Assembly (NCBI GenBank): GCA_026985055.1
Contig: JALSQZ010000059.1
Span: 17,668 to 81,667, forward strand
Reading direction: 5' to 3'
Source: Sedimenticola sp.
GTDB taxonomy: Bacteria; Pseudomonadota; Gammaproteobacteria; Chromatiales; Chromatiaceae
DNA: 64,000 nucleotides
Numbering within the stretch: position 1 is the first letter of the stretch; each line of letters starts with the position of its first letter. The position numbers and the translations under genes are program-made. The notes under the pieces are model-generated. The model was not told the DNA's origin. It was given only the letters and a program-made list of their open reading frames with translations, and ran no database searches. Shown piece by piece: positions 55,967 to 64,000 of the stretch.

Positions 55967-56258
55967 GACATATTGTCCATGTTGAAATTTATATGTTGAT
56001 GATGATCTGAGGATCAATAATCCGGAAAATAATCTATAATTGCAAGTATAAACCCGATTATAGGAAACGGGGAAAGTTTATGGTTAATAGTGATCATATT
56101 GGTCAGGTCTCAATTGTATAAACTGAGACCGTTGCCAATTCACTGTCGGCAGGAAATCGTAAAAATCAAGCAAGAATTTTTTCAATCCTGTCAGGGTTGG
56201 GGAGCATGGTGGCATGCCGGACAGGAAACAACATGACTTAGGTCATCTACCACTATGT

Positions 56259-57299
56259 TTACCCTGAAACTGTGATGGCCGTAGTGTTTTTCAGGTCCAT
56301 GAAGCCGCGTTTGACGATGCTTTCATTTTCCTGGAGGCCATCGAGGATCTCAATCCGGCTGCCGAAGCGGCTGCCACTGGTTACGTCGCGTCTCAGGGCC
56401 TGATTTCCTTCGATGACGTAGACGTATTCCCCGTTCCTGTCTCGCCGCAGGGCGCTGAAGGGAATCAGCAGACGCTGCCTGGCCTGACCGGTGAGTTCAA
56501 CCCGGGCATACTGGCCAGCATGGATTCCTGCCGGGATGTTCTGAAGACGGATTTCCACTTTTCCCTGACGGGTAACCGGGTCCAGGGTGGGGTAGATTCG
56601 CTGAACTTTCCCTTGCAGGACGGGGATATGCGGCAAATCCAGAAAGATCTTTGCCTGGCTGCCAGGAGCCAGATCCGCGATCAGTTGCGCTGAAGCCTCG
56701 ACGCGCAACAACAGGGACTTCGGATCGGCAAGGGTCAGAAGGTGGCTGTTGCGTGGTTTGATGTCACCCGGTTCGGCCAGCCGCCGGGTGACGATACCGT
56801 CAAAGGGGGCACGGATCACGGTATAGCTCAGACGGGTATTGAGAATTTCCACTTCCGCCTGGGCCAGTTCCAGTTCTGTCTGGGCGGAAACCAGGTTTTC
56901 CTCGGAAGCGGCGTTGGTTTTGCGCAGGCGTTCCAGACGGGAAAGTTTGCGCGCGGCCATGGAACGCGTGGCATGAGCTTTTTTCAATTCTGCGCGTAAC
57001 AATTTGTCATCCAGGCTGAGCAGGATTTCACCCTGTTTGACCTGATCGCCCTCATACCGCGGCAGGTGGGTGATCTTTCCTTCTTCCTGGTTGTAGACAC
57101 GCAGAATGTGCCGATGGACCAGTGTGCCAATGCGTTCCCAGGTTTTTGCAATGGTCTCTTTTCCCACGCTGACGGCTTCCACCAGCACCGGCGGTGGTTT
57201 TCGGGCGGGTTTTTTCCGCTCTGTGGCCGAATTGCCGCCATCACATGCGGTGAGCAATAAAAGGCTCATCAGCAAAGGGAAAAACCGGGACAGATGCAT
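56259..57299 (-). CDS. RND periplasmic adaptor (HlyD/AcrA type) lipoprotein
   Basis: LLLLTACDGGN lipobox; VIRAPFDGIVTRRLAEPGDIKPRNSHLLTLADPKSLLLRVEASAQLI. Confidence 0.92.
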   Translation of the reverse strand: MHLSRFFPLLMSLLLLTACDGGNSATERKKPARKPPPVLVEAVSVGKETIAKTWERIGTLVHRHILRVYNQEEGKITHLPRYEGDQVKQGEILLSLDDKLLRAELKKAHATRSMAARKLSRLERLRKTNAASEENLVSAQTELELAQAEVEILNTRLSYTVIRAPFDGIVTRRLAEPGDIKPRNSHLLTLADPKSLLLRVEASAQLIADLAPGSQAKIFLDLPHIPVLQGKVQRIYPTLDPVTRQGKVEIRLQNIPAGIHAGQYARVELTGQARQRLLIPFSALRRDRNGEYVYVIEGNQALRRDVTSGSRFGSRIEILDGLQENESIVKRGFMDLKNTTAITVSG

Positions 57300-57303
57300 G
57301 GCT

Positions 57304-57660
57304 TCAGTATCGGTAATGTTTGACCTTGCGATCGATGTTACGTTGCAGAACCACGGCTTCCGGTTTCCAGTCCAGCCCTTCCAGGGGAATTTCCGGATAG
57401 AGCTCGTTCAGTGCCACCAGACGCTCTCCGTTTTCATCATTGAGATATTGGCGGAACCAGCGCACTCCTTCCACCAGGGTCATGATATACATGCCATGTG
57501 CGCATCGGTCGGTGCGCTCCAGGACGATGATGCAGCCATCAGGAAACTCCGGCTCCATGCTGTCTCCAAGCACCTGCAAGGCAAAGGGCTCATTGTAACT
57601 GCAGCCCGTCTGATCCAGCGATTCCTCCACCGCCGGGCGCTGCTGTTTGCTATCATTCAT
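57304..57660 (-). CDS. LexA/S24-type peptidase-like domain protein without HTH
   Basis: FALQVLGDSMEPEFPDGCIIVLERTDRCAHGMYIM. Confidence 0.75.
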   Translation of the reverse strand: MNDSKQQRPAVEESLDQTGCSYNEPFALQVLGDSMEPEFPDGCIIVLERTDRCAHGMYIMTLVEGVRWFRQYLNDENGERLVALNELYPEIPLEGLDWKPEAVVLQRNIDRKVKHYRY

Positions 57661-57724
57661 GCGCGTTGCATCAGGGGTGGAAATCCCTGATTTTCAAAGG
57701 TTAATTCAAAGGCTTCAGTATAGC

Positions 57725-59547
57725 ATGGTTCATGATCGGGGAGTTTCCCCCCAGGTACACAAGAATCGCCGTGATTGGCACAATCTGCGTAACATGCTGC
57801 CCTTTCTCTGGGAGTTTCGCGGGCGGGCGGCTTTTGCCCTGTTGTGTCTGGTGCTGTCCAAGGTGGCGAACGTAGGAGTCCCGCTGCTGCTCAAGGAGAT
57901 TGTGGACGCCATGGAGAACCGGCCCGGACAGCTTCTGGTGTTGCCCATCAGCCTGTTGCTCGGCTATGGCGCCCTGAAACTTTCCGCCAGCCTGTTCAAT
58001 GAATTGCGTGACATTGTTTTCGCCAAGGTTCGCTATCGGGCCATGCGCCGGCTTTCGACCCGGGTGCTGGAACATCTGCATCGGCTTTCCTTGCGATTTC
58101 ATCTGGAACGGCAAACCGGTGGCATCAGCCGTGATCTGGAACGGGGTACCCGTTCCGTGGCCCAGATTCTCAACTACATGGCCTTCAGTATTCTGCCGAT
58201 CCTGGTGGAATTCCTGCTGGTGGGCACGATCCTGGTAACCCAGTACGACCCGGTTTTTACTCTGGTTACCTTTGGCACGGTGCTGGTCTATGCAATGGTG
58301 ACTTTTGCCATTACCGAATGGCGCATGGATTTTCGCCATCACATGAACAAGCTGGATTCCGAGGCCAACAGTCAGGCCATGGACAGCCTGATCAACTATG
58401 AAACCGTAAAATATTTCGGCAATGAAAAGCTGGAAGTGGATCGTTTCGACCACAAGCTGGGAGAATGGGAGCGCTGGGCGGTAAAAAGCCAGACCTCCAT
58501 GTCTTTATTGAATTTTGCCCAGGGGGCGGTCATCGCCATGGGGGTGACCCTGATCATGGTGTTTGCCGCCCGCGGCGTCACCCATGGAGAAATGAGCATA
58601 GGCGATCTGGTGCTGGTGAATGCCTTTCTCCTGCAGCTGTTCATACCCCTGGGGTTTCTGGGAATCGTCTATCGGCAGATCAAATATGCCCTCGCGGACA
58701 TGGATCTCATCTTCAAGTTGCTGGAAACCACCCCGGAAATACGGGATGCTCCCGACGCCCGTCCCTTGCAACCAGGGCAGGGCAGCATTCGCTTCGACAG
58801 GGTTGATTTTGCGTATCAGCCGGAGCGCATGATCCTGCGCCAGGTGGATTTGAAGTGCCGGGTGGCCACAAGGTAGCCATCGTAGGGCATAGTGGCGCGG
58901 GCAAGTCCACCATTGCAAGACTGTTGTACCGGTTCTATGACGTAAGCGCAGGAGGTATCCGTATCGACGGCCAGGATCTGCGCCATGTCACCCAGGACAG
59001 TTTGCGCGCCGCTATTGGCATCGTGCCCCAGGATACAGTGCTGTTCAACGACAGCATCTATTACAACATTGCCTACGGTCGCATCGATGCCAGCCGCGAG
59101 GAAGTGGAGGCCGTGGCTGAACAGGCGCATATACTTGAGTTCATAGAATCCCTGCCGGACGGTTGGGAGACCCGGGTGGGGGAGCGGGGACTGAAGCTCT
59201 CTGGTGGCGAAAAACAGCGGGTGGCCATCGCCCGGGCCATGCTCAAGCGCCCCCGCATTCTGGTTTTCGATGAAGCCACCTCATCTCTGGACAGCCGAAC
59301 CGAGCAGGCCATACAGGAAACCCTGGCCCAGGTTGCCGAACACCATACCACCCTGGTTATTGCGCATCGTTTGTCCACGGTGGTGGATGCGGATGAAATA
59401 CTGGTGATGGACAAGGGGCGGATCATCGAACGTGGCACTCATGCTGAGCTGCTGGCGGCGCAGGGAGTGTATGCCGAGATGTGGGAATTGCAGCAAAAAA
59501 AACGGGCCGAGAATGACTCGGCCCGAAACAAGCAGGAGCTTCGATGA
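57725..59547 (+). pseudogene. Atm1/HMT1-type ABC transporter split by a -1 frameshift near 58855
   Basis: TMD frame ends ...[17 protein letters not shown] frame resumes [29 protein letters not shown]...[16 protein letters not shown]; adding one G (aagGtgccgggt) restores [16 protein letters not shown]. Confidence 0.85.
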
Positions 59548-59576
59548 AAAAGGTTGAACCCGTGAACAGGCTCGGT

Positions 59577-59837
59577 TTACTGTCTGCACCCGTTGCAAAA
59601 TATCTCAGACAGTTTGTTGCTGTGCGCCAGTTTGCTCAACTGGCAGGGCAGGCAACGCCAGATGGCATTTGCCGCGCCTATGGCCATGCCGCTGAGAACC
59701 ATTGCCCAGAAGACCTGGTCTATCCAGTTTCGCAGCATGACGCCTTCCAGGCCATATATCATGTAGGTGACTATGGAAAAAATCATGGCCGCCACCAGTC
59801 CAATCAAAGTCGGTACCATCGTACTGTCCTCCGACAA
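59577..59837 (-). CDS. Small membrane protein, hypothetical
   Basis: MVPTLIGLVAAMIFSIVTYMIYGLEG...FWAMVLSGMAIGAANAIW, two TM segments, C-terminal Cys residues. Confidence 0.5.
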   Translation of the reverse strand: MSEDSTMVPTLIGLVAAMIFSIVTYMIYGLEGVMLRNWIDQVFWAMVLSGMAIGAANAIWRCLPCQLSKLAHSNKLSEIFCNGCRQ

Positions 59838-59873
59838 TTGTAATTAATTTACCATATTAATCTTTTCTAATAC

Positions 59874-61043
59874 ATGGGCATTGACAATTCGCAATCAAGA
59901 GAAAGGGCAGAAGAGCCGAAAATCTACCTCGTTGGTGGCGCGGTTCGTGATCGTCTGCTGGGATTGCCGGTAGTGGATCGGGACTGGGTGGTAGTAGGCG
60001 CTACGCCTGCGGAGCTGTTGAAACGGGGGTTTCGTCAGCTCCCCGGCGATTTCCCCGTGTTTGCTCATCCACACACCGGCGAGGAATACGCGCTGGCCAG
60101 AAGAGAACGCAAGACCGGCAGTGGATACCACGGATTTTCCGTGGAAACCGGGCCGGATGTGACCCTTGAGGAAGACCTTGCCCGCCGTGATCTCACCATC
60201 AATGCCATGGCGGAAGATGACCAGGGCAGAATCATCGATCCTTTCAACGGACAGGAGGATCTGGATAAGGGCTTGTTGCGCCATGTCACTCCTGCCTGGG
60301 TGGAAGATCCCGTACGAATGTTGCGCATCGCCCGTTTTGCCGCGCGTTTCGATCCCTGGGGATTTCGCGTGGCCCACGGCACTCATGGCCTGATGAAAAA
60401 GATGGTGGCTTCCGGTGAGTTGGCGCATTTGCAGGGGCAGCGGGTAAGGCAGGAGATGGAAAAGGCTCTGATGACGGACAGACCCTGGCGTTTTTTTCAG
60501 GTGCTGCATGCCTGTGGAGGATTGAAGCAGCTGTTGCCGGCCCTGGCCGCACAGCTGCCGGAAGGAGGGCATGGGCAGGACGCCGAAGCCCGGCCCTGGC
60601 AGCTACTGCGCCGCGCCGTGGCGGCGGATGCGCCTCTGAGGTTGCGTCTGGCAGGGTTGCTGCAGTTTGCCGTGGATGAAGAACATGATGCCGGAAAACT
60701 CGTGGAATGGTTGGGGCTGGATCGCGGCACGGCTGCCCTGCTGCGGGAATGGCTGAGACTCCGCGCCATGCTGGAAACTTTCGTACCTGCGGATCCGGAT
60801 ATCTGGCTGAACATTCTGAACGGATTCACCCACAGGCGGGAAGAACTGGAGCAGTTGTTCTCCCTGAGTATGCCGGAAACGGCAGCAGAGCTGCTGCCCC
60901 GTATGGCGCAGATCAGAGAAGTCGTGGAGCAGATCCGTGGAGATGAATTGCGGTGTCAGGGATGGGAAGGCCGGTCGCTCGGCGACGAACTGCGTCGGCG
61001 GCGCAAGGAGGCCATAACGGCCGTCCTGGAGGATGCCTCATGA
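59874..61043 (+). CDS. cca: CCA tRNA nucleotidyltransferase
   Basis: [39 protein letters not shown]...[28 protein letters not shown]. Confidence 0.93.
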   Translation: MGIDNSQSRERAEEPKIYLVGGAVRDRLLGLPVVDRDWVVVGATPAELLKRGFRQLPGDFPVFAHPHTGEEYALARRERKTGSGYHGFSVETGPDVTLEEDLARRDLTINAMAEDDQGRIIDPFNGQEDLDKGLLRHVTPAWVEDPVRMLRIARFAARFDPWGFRVAHGTHGLMKKMVASGELAHLQGQRVRQEMEKALMTDRPWRFFQVLHACGGLKQLLPALAAQLPEGGHGQDAEARPWQLLRRAVAADAPLRLRLAGLLQFAVDEEHDAGKLVEWLGLDRGTAALLREWLRLRAMLETFVPADPDIWLNILNGFTHRREELEQLFSLSMPETAAELLPRMAQIREVVEQIRGDELRCQGWEGRSLGDELRRRRKEAITAVLEDAS

Positions 61044-62665
61044 TTACCGAAAGAAACAGCAGCTTTGGTGAGGAAACGGCTGTACCTTCAATCTGGCAAT
61101 TGCTGCATACCGGCCGTCTGCACCGGCCTCTGTATCTGCTGGGCGCAGGGGTGCTGCTGCTTCTGGGGGTCACGCTCAAAGCATTTCTGGATCAGCAATT
61201 GCAGGGCAATATGTTGTATCTGCTGGGTCTCGCCGTGGCGCTGCTTGTGGCCGGTTTGCTGGTTTCTTTTCGGCAGCTGAGGAAACAGGTATTGGATCCC
61301 CTGGTAGCTCTGGAAAATTCCGTGGCGCGACTTTCCCAGGGAGAGCCGGGCGCCAGCCTGCCGCGCGTGGATACCGGGGTGTTCACCACCATGGTGCGGG
61401 ATATCGACAGTATCAGTGAAGAACTCATGGATCTGTATGAAGACATCGACAGCCGGGTGGCCCGCCATACCACGCGCATGGCGCAGAAGACCGCATCCCT
61501 GAAAATTCTGTATGACGTGGCTGCCACCGTCAATCAGGTTGAAGATCTGGATGAGCTGTTGCTGCGTTTTCTGCGTGTGCTCAAGGAAATGGTCAATGGC
61601 CTGGCCATCAGCGCCAGGGTGGTGCAACTGGGGGGCAGAATGCGTCTGGTGGGGGCCATCGGGCTGGATGACAAACTGCAGCGGGAGGCCGAGCTGCTGC
61701 CTCTGGAAATCTGTCAGTGTGGCATGCCTCTGTCACCTGGTGATATCTGTTGTGAACAGGGTGGCCGTTGGTGCCGGGATCAGTTGGGGCGAAAAATGTT
61801 TTCACCAGAGGAAGTGGAGCTGATTTCAGTGCCTCTGGAATTTCACGGTGATGTGCTGGGACAGTATGACATCTATGTGGAGCGTCCGGGCGTTTCCGAC
61901 AGGGAAGATATCATGGAACTGCTGGAAACCGTGGGCAGCCACCTGGGAGTGGCGGTCGCCAAGCAGCTATCCGATGAAAATGCGCGGCGGCTGTCCATCT
62001 ATGAAGAGCGTAATGCCCTCGCGCATGAGCTGCATGATTCCCTGGCCCAGACTCTGGCCAGCCTGCGCTTTCAGGTACGTATGATGGAAGACAGCCTGCA
62101 GCAGCAGGACATGGCTTGCCAGATCGTTGTGGATGACCTGGAGCGCATTCGCAACGGCGTGGACGAAGCGCATACGGAACTGCGCGAACTGCTCAACAGT
62201 TTCCGTGCTTCCATCGATGGCCGGGATCTGAGTACTGCACTGGAAAAACTGGTGCAGCGGTTTGCCTCTGAAACCGGCATCGCTACTTATTACCAGCAGG
62301 AATGCACGCAGATGAAACTTTCTTCGACGGAAGAAATGCAGATGCTGCGTATCGTCCAGGAAGCGCTGGCAAATACCCGAAAACATGCCGAAGCGCACAC
62401 TGTGCGCGTACTGCTCACCTGTCGTGGCGGACAATACACTCTGCTGGTGGAAGATGACGGACTGGGTTTTGAAGGCGCCGCACGGGAAGGGCATCCGGGT
62501 GAACATATCGGCCTGTCCATAATGGAAGAGCGCGCCCGGCGTCTGGGAGGGGAGTTGCGCATAGAGAGCGAAGTAGGCGAAGGTACGCGGGTGGAACTGC
62601 TTTACCATCCGCAAGTACAGCGCCGCGACATCGATGAAAAATGGATAAAGGAGCCTCCAGACTGA
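61040..62665 (+). CDS. NarX-type (HisKA_3) sensor histidine kinase
   Basis: [28 protein letters not shown]; HATPase [36 protein letters not shown]. Confidence 0.9.
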   Translation: MITERNSSFGEETAVPSIWQLLHTGRLHRPLYLLGAGVLLLLGVTLKAFLDQQLQGNMLYLLGLAVALLVAGLLVSFRQLRKQVLDPLVALENSVARLSQGEPGASLPRVDTGVFTTMVRDIDSISEELMDLYEDIDSRVARHTTRMAQKTASLKILYDVAATVNQVEDLDELLLRFLRVLKEMVNGLAISARVVQLGGRMRLVGAIGLDDKLQREAELLPLEICQCGMPLSPGDICCEQGGRWCRDQLGRKMFSPEEVELISVPLEFHGDVLGQYDIYVERPGVSDREDIMELLETVGSHLGVAVAKQLSDENARRLSIYEERNALAHELHDSLAQTLASLRFQVRMMEDSLQQQDMACQIVVDDLERIRNGVDEAHTELRELLNSFRASIDGRDLSTALEKLVQRFASETGIATYYQQECTQMKLSSTEEMQMLRIVQEALANTRKHAEAHTVRVLLTCRGGQYTLLVEDDGLGFEGAAREGHPGEHIGLSIMEERARRLGGELRIESEVGEGTRVELLYHPQVQRRDIDEKWIKEPPD

Positions 62666-63324
62666 TGCGAATATTGTTGATTGACGACCATGCCTTGTTC
62701 CGCATTGGCCTGCGGGAGCTGCTGGAACGGCGCGGACTGGAAGTAGTGGCTGCCGTGGGTGACTGTGAGGAAGGCATCCGCCTGGTGCTGGAAAAACAGC
62801 CCGACGTGGTATTGCTGGACATGCGCATGCCCCAGATGAATGGCCTGGAAGTGCTGCGGGCCCTGCGCGACAAGGGTCAGCAGATGCCAATAGTGATTCT
62901 GACCACCAGCCGCGTGGAAAATGATGTAATTGCGTCTTTGCAATGCGGCGCCCGGGGATATCTGCTAAAAGACATGGAACCTGATGAATTGATTCGTTCC
63001 CTGAACGATATCGTTGCGGGGCAAACCGTGGTGGCCAGTGAGCTTACCATGGTTCTGGCCAAGGCAGTACGGGGCGAGGACCAGGCCAAGGCCGGTTCGG
63101 CCATGGATCAGCTCACGCCGCGGGAAAAAGAGATACTCTGCCTGTTGGCGGAAGGGCAGAGCAACAAGGTCATTGCCCGTAATCTGGGCATCAGCGATGG
63201 CACCGTAAAGCTGCATGTGAAGGCCATCCTGCGCAAGCTGGAAGTGCATTCCCGGGTGGAGGCGGCGGTTATTGCCGTCGAACAGCGCTTTTGCAACCGT
63301 GATGAATCGATTGATCGGGAGTAA
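62665..63324 (+). CDS. NarL/LuxR-type response regulator
   Basis: [70 protein letters not shown]. Confidence 0.93.
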   Translation: MRILLIDDHALFRIGLRELLERRGLEVVAAVGDCEEGIRLVLEKQPDVVLLDMRMPQMNGLEVLRALRDKGQQMPIVILTTSRVENDVIASLQCGARGYLLKDMEPDELIRSLNDIVAGQTVVASELTMVLAKAVRGEDQAKAGSAMDQLTPREKEILCLLAEGQSNKVIARNLGISDGTVKLHVKAILRKLEVHSRVEAAVIAVEQRFCNRDESIDRE

Positions 63325-63394
63325 GTTTTTTTGTTTTTCATTACTTTTGGGCATCTCGAAAATGAGATCACCTTTAAAATCGAGTGAGCATTGA

Positions 63395-63877
63395 ATGAAA
63401 CGTTTTTTGCAACTAGTCAAGGACTGCCTTACTACCATCAAGGAACACATGCCCTGGGATCTGGAAGAGCGTTTGCAGGAAAATCCGGATATTCTGCTGG
63501 TGGATGTGCGTGAGCCCTACGAATACGACGCCATGCATATCGAAGGTTCCATGCTCGTTCCACGGGGGATTCTTGAATCCGCCTGCGAATGGGATTTCGA
63601 GGAGACCATTCCCGAACTGGTTCGGGCGCGTGACCGTGAAGTAGTGGTGGTCTGCCGTTCCGGTCAGCGCAGCGTACTTGCGGCCCATTCCCTGCAGATA
63701 TTGGGCTACAAGAATGTGGCTTCCCTGGCGACCGGTATCCGTGGCTGGAAGGACTATGATCTTCCCCTGGTCGATGGCGACGGAAACGACGTGGATCTGG
63801 ATTATGCGGATGAATACTTCACCCCAAAGCTTCGGGAGGATCAGTTGCGTCCCAGGGATTGGGTGGATCCGGTCTAG
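63395..63877 (+). CDS. Rhodanese-like domain protein
   Basis: DILLVDVREPYEYDAMHIEGSMLVPRG...VVVVCRSGQRSVLAAHSLQILGYKNVASLATGIRGWKDYDLPL. Confidence 0.87.
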   Translation: MKRFLQLVKDCLTTIKEHMPWDLEERLQENPDILLVDVREPYEYDAMHIEGSMLVPRGILESACEWDFEETIPELVRARDREVVVVCRSGQRSVLAAHSLQILGYKNVASLATGIRGWKDYDLPLVDGDGNDVDLDYADEYFTPKLREDQLRPRDWVDPV

Positions 63878-63920
63878 CCCGAATATTGCACCGGAATCCG
63901 GAATTTTCCCGGAGAGATTT

Positions 63921-64000
63921 TTGCCCAGATTGTTCGAACGGACAAAAGTCGATGTTATTCATCGGCTTGCAGGGCGTTCGGGCAAGCTGGGTGAAAAGAT
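63921..64000 (+). CDS. Possible 5' start of a CDS running off the window
   Basis: TTG start preceded by ggagag; open frame LPRLFERTKVDVIHRLAGRSGKLGEK to the edge. Confidence 0.3.
   Translation, partial: MPRLFERTKVDVIHRLAGRSGKLGEK

Noticed and set aside
58840-58870. Programmed -1 frameshift in the ABC transporter
   Set aside because: Local sequence gatttgaagtgccgg has no slippery heptamer and no obvious downstream pseudoknot; a mutation or sequencing error is simpler.
63348-63370. gggcatctcgaaaatgagatcacc as module 5 copy
   Set aside because: Short and imperfect; could be an independent hairpin before the rhodanese gene.
1-64000. tRNA or rRNA genes
   Set aside because: No cloverleaf with conserved GGTTCRANYCC T-arm or rRNA core sequence was recognised by eye; not exhaustively excluded.

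Overview
The window looks like chromosome from a sulfur-oxidizing gammaproteobacterium (purple-sulfur or Sedimenticola/Thiolapillus-like; the lineage is inferred from gene content only). Its centrepiece is a complete reverse-type dissimilatory sulfite reductase locus, dsrABEFHCMKLJOPN-dsrR-dsrS (27043-40723, + strand). A divergent minus-strand cluster lies upstream (24399-26443). It encodes a cysteine-less DsrC paralog, an orphan Cas6/Cmx6-like protein with no CRISPR array in the window, and two uncharacterised proteins. Downstream are a CFA-type methyltransferase, a NodE/FabF-like ketosynthase with an ACP, and a convergent RpfC/RpfF-like diffusible-signal-factor (DSF) pair. Other genes include a HlyU/SqrR/BigR-like two-cysteine ArsR regulator, UbiD, HD-GYP, NorD/CbbO-like VWA, MoxR plus VWA, HU, BepA, a PDZ-7TM-GAF-GGDEF protein, YdbH/YdbL-like proteins, PepN, CbiX, an RND efflux system with a PilJ-domain protein, a frameshifted Atm1-type ABC transporter, Cca, a NarXL-like pair and a rhodanese. 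The most unusual non-coding signal is a dispersed ~145-bp element of five consecutive stem-loops. It has four near-complete copies (1612-1757, 4231-4379, 15765-15916, 16585-16729) plus fragments, shows compensatory changes in stems, and is often accompanied by a second short palindrome family. All calls were made by reading the sequence; no database search was run.
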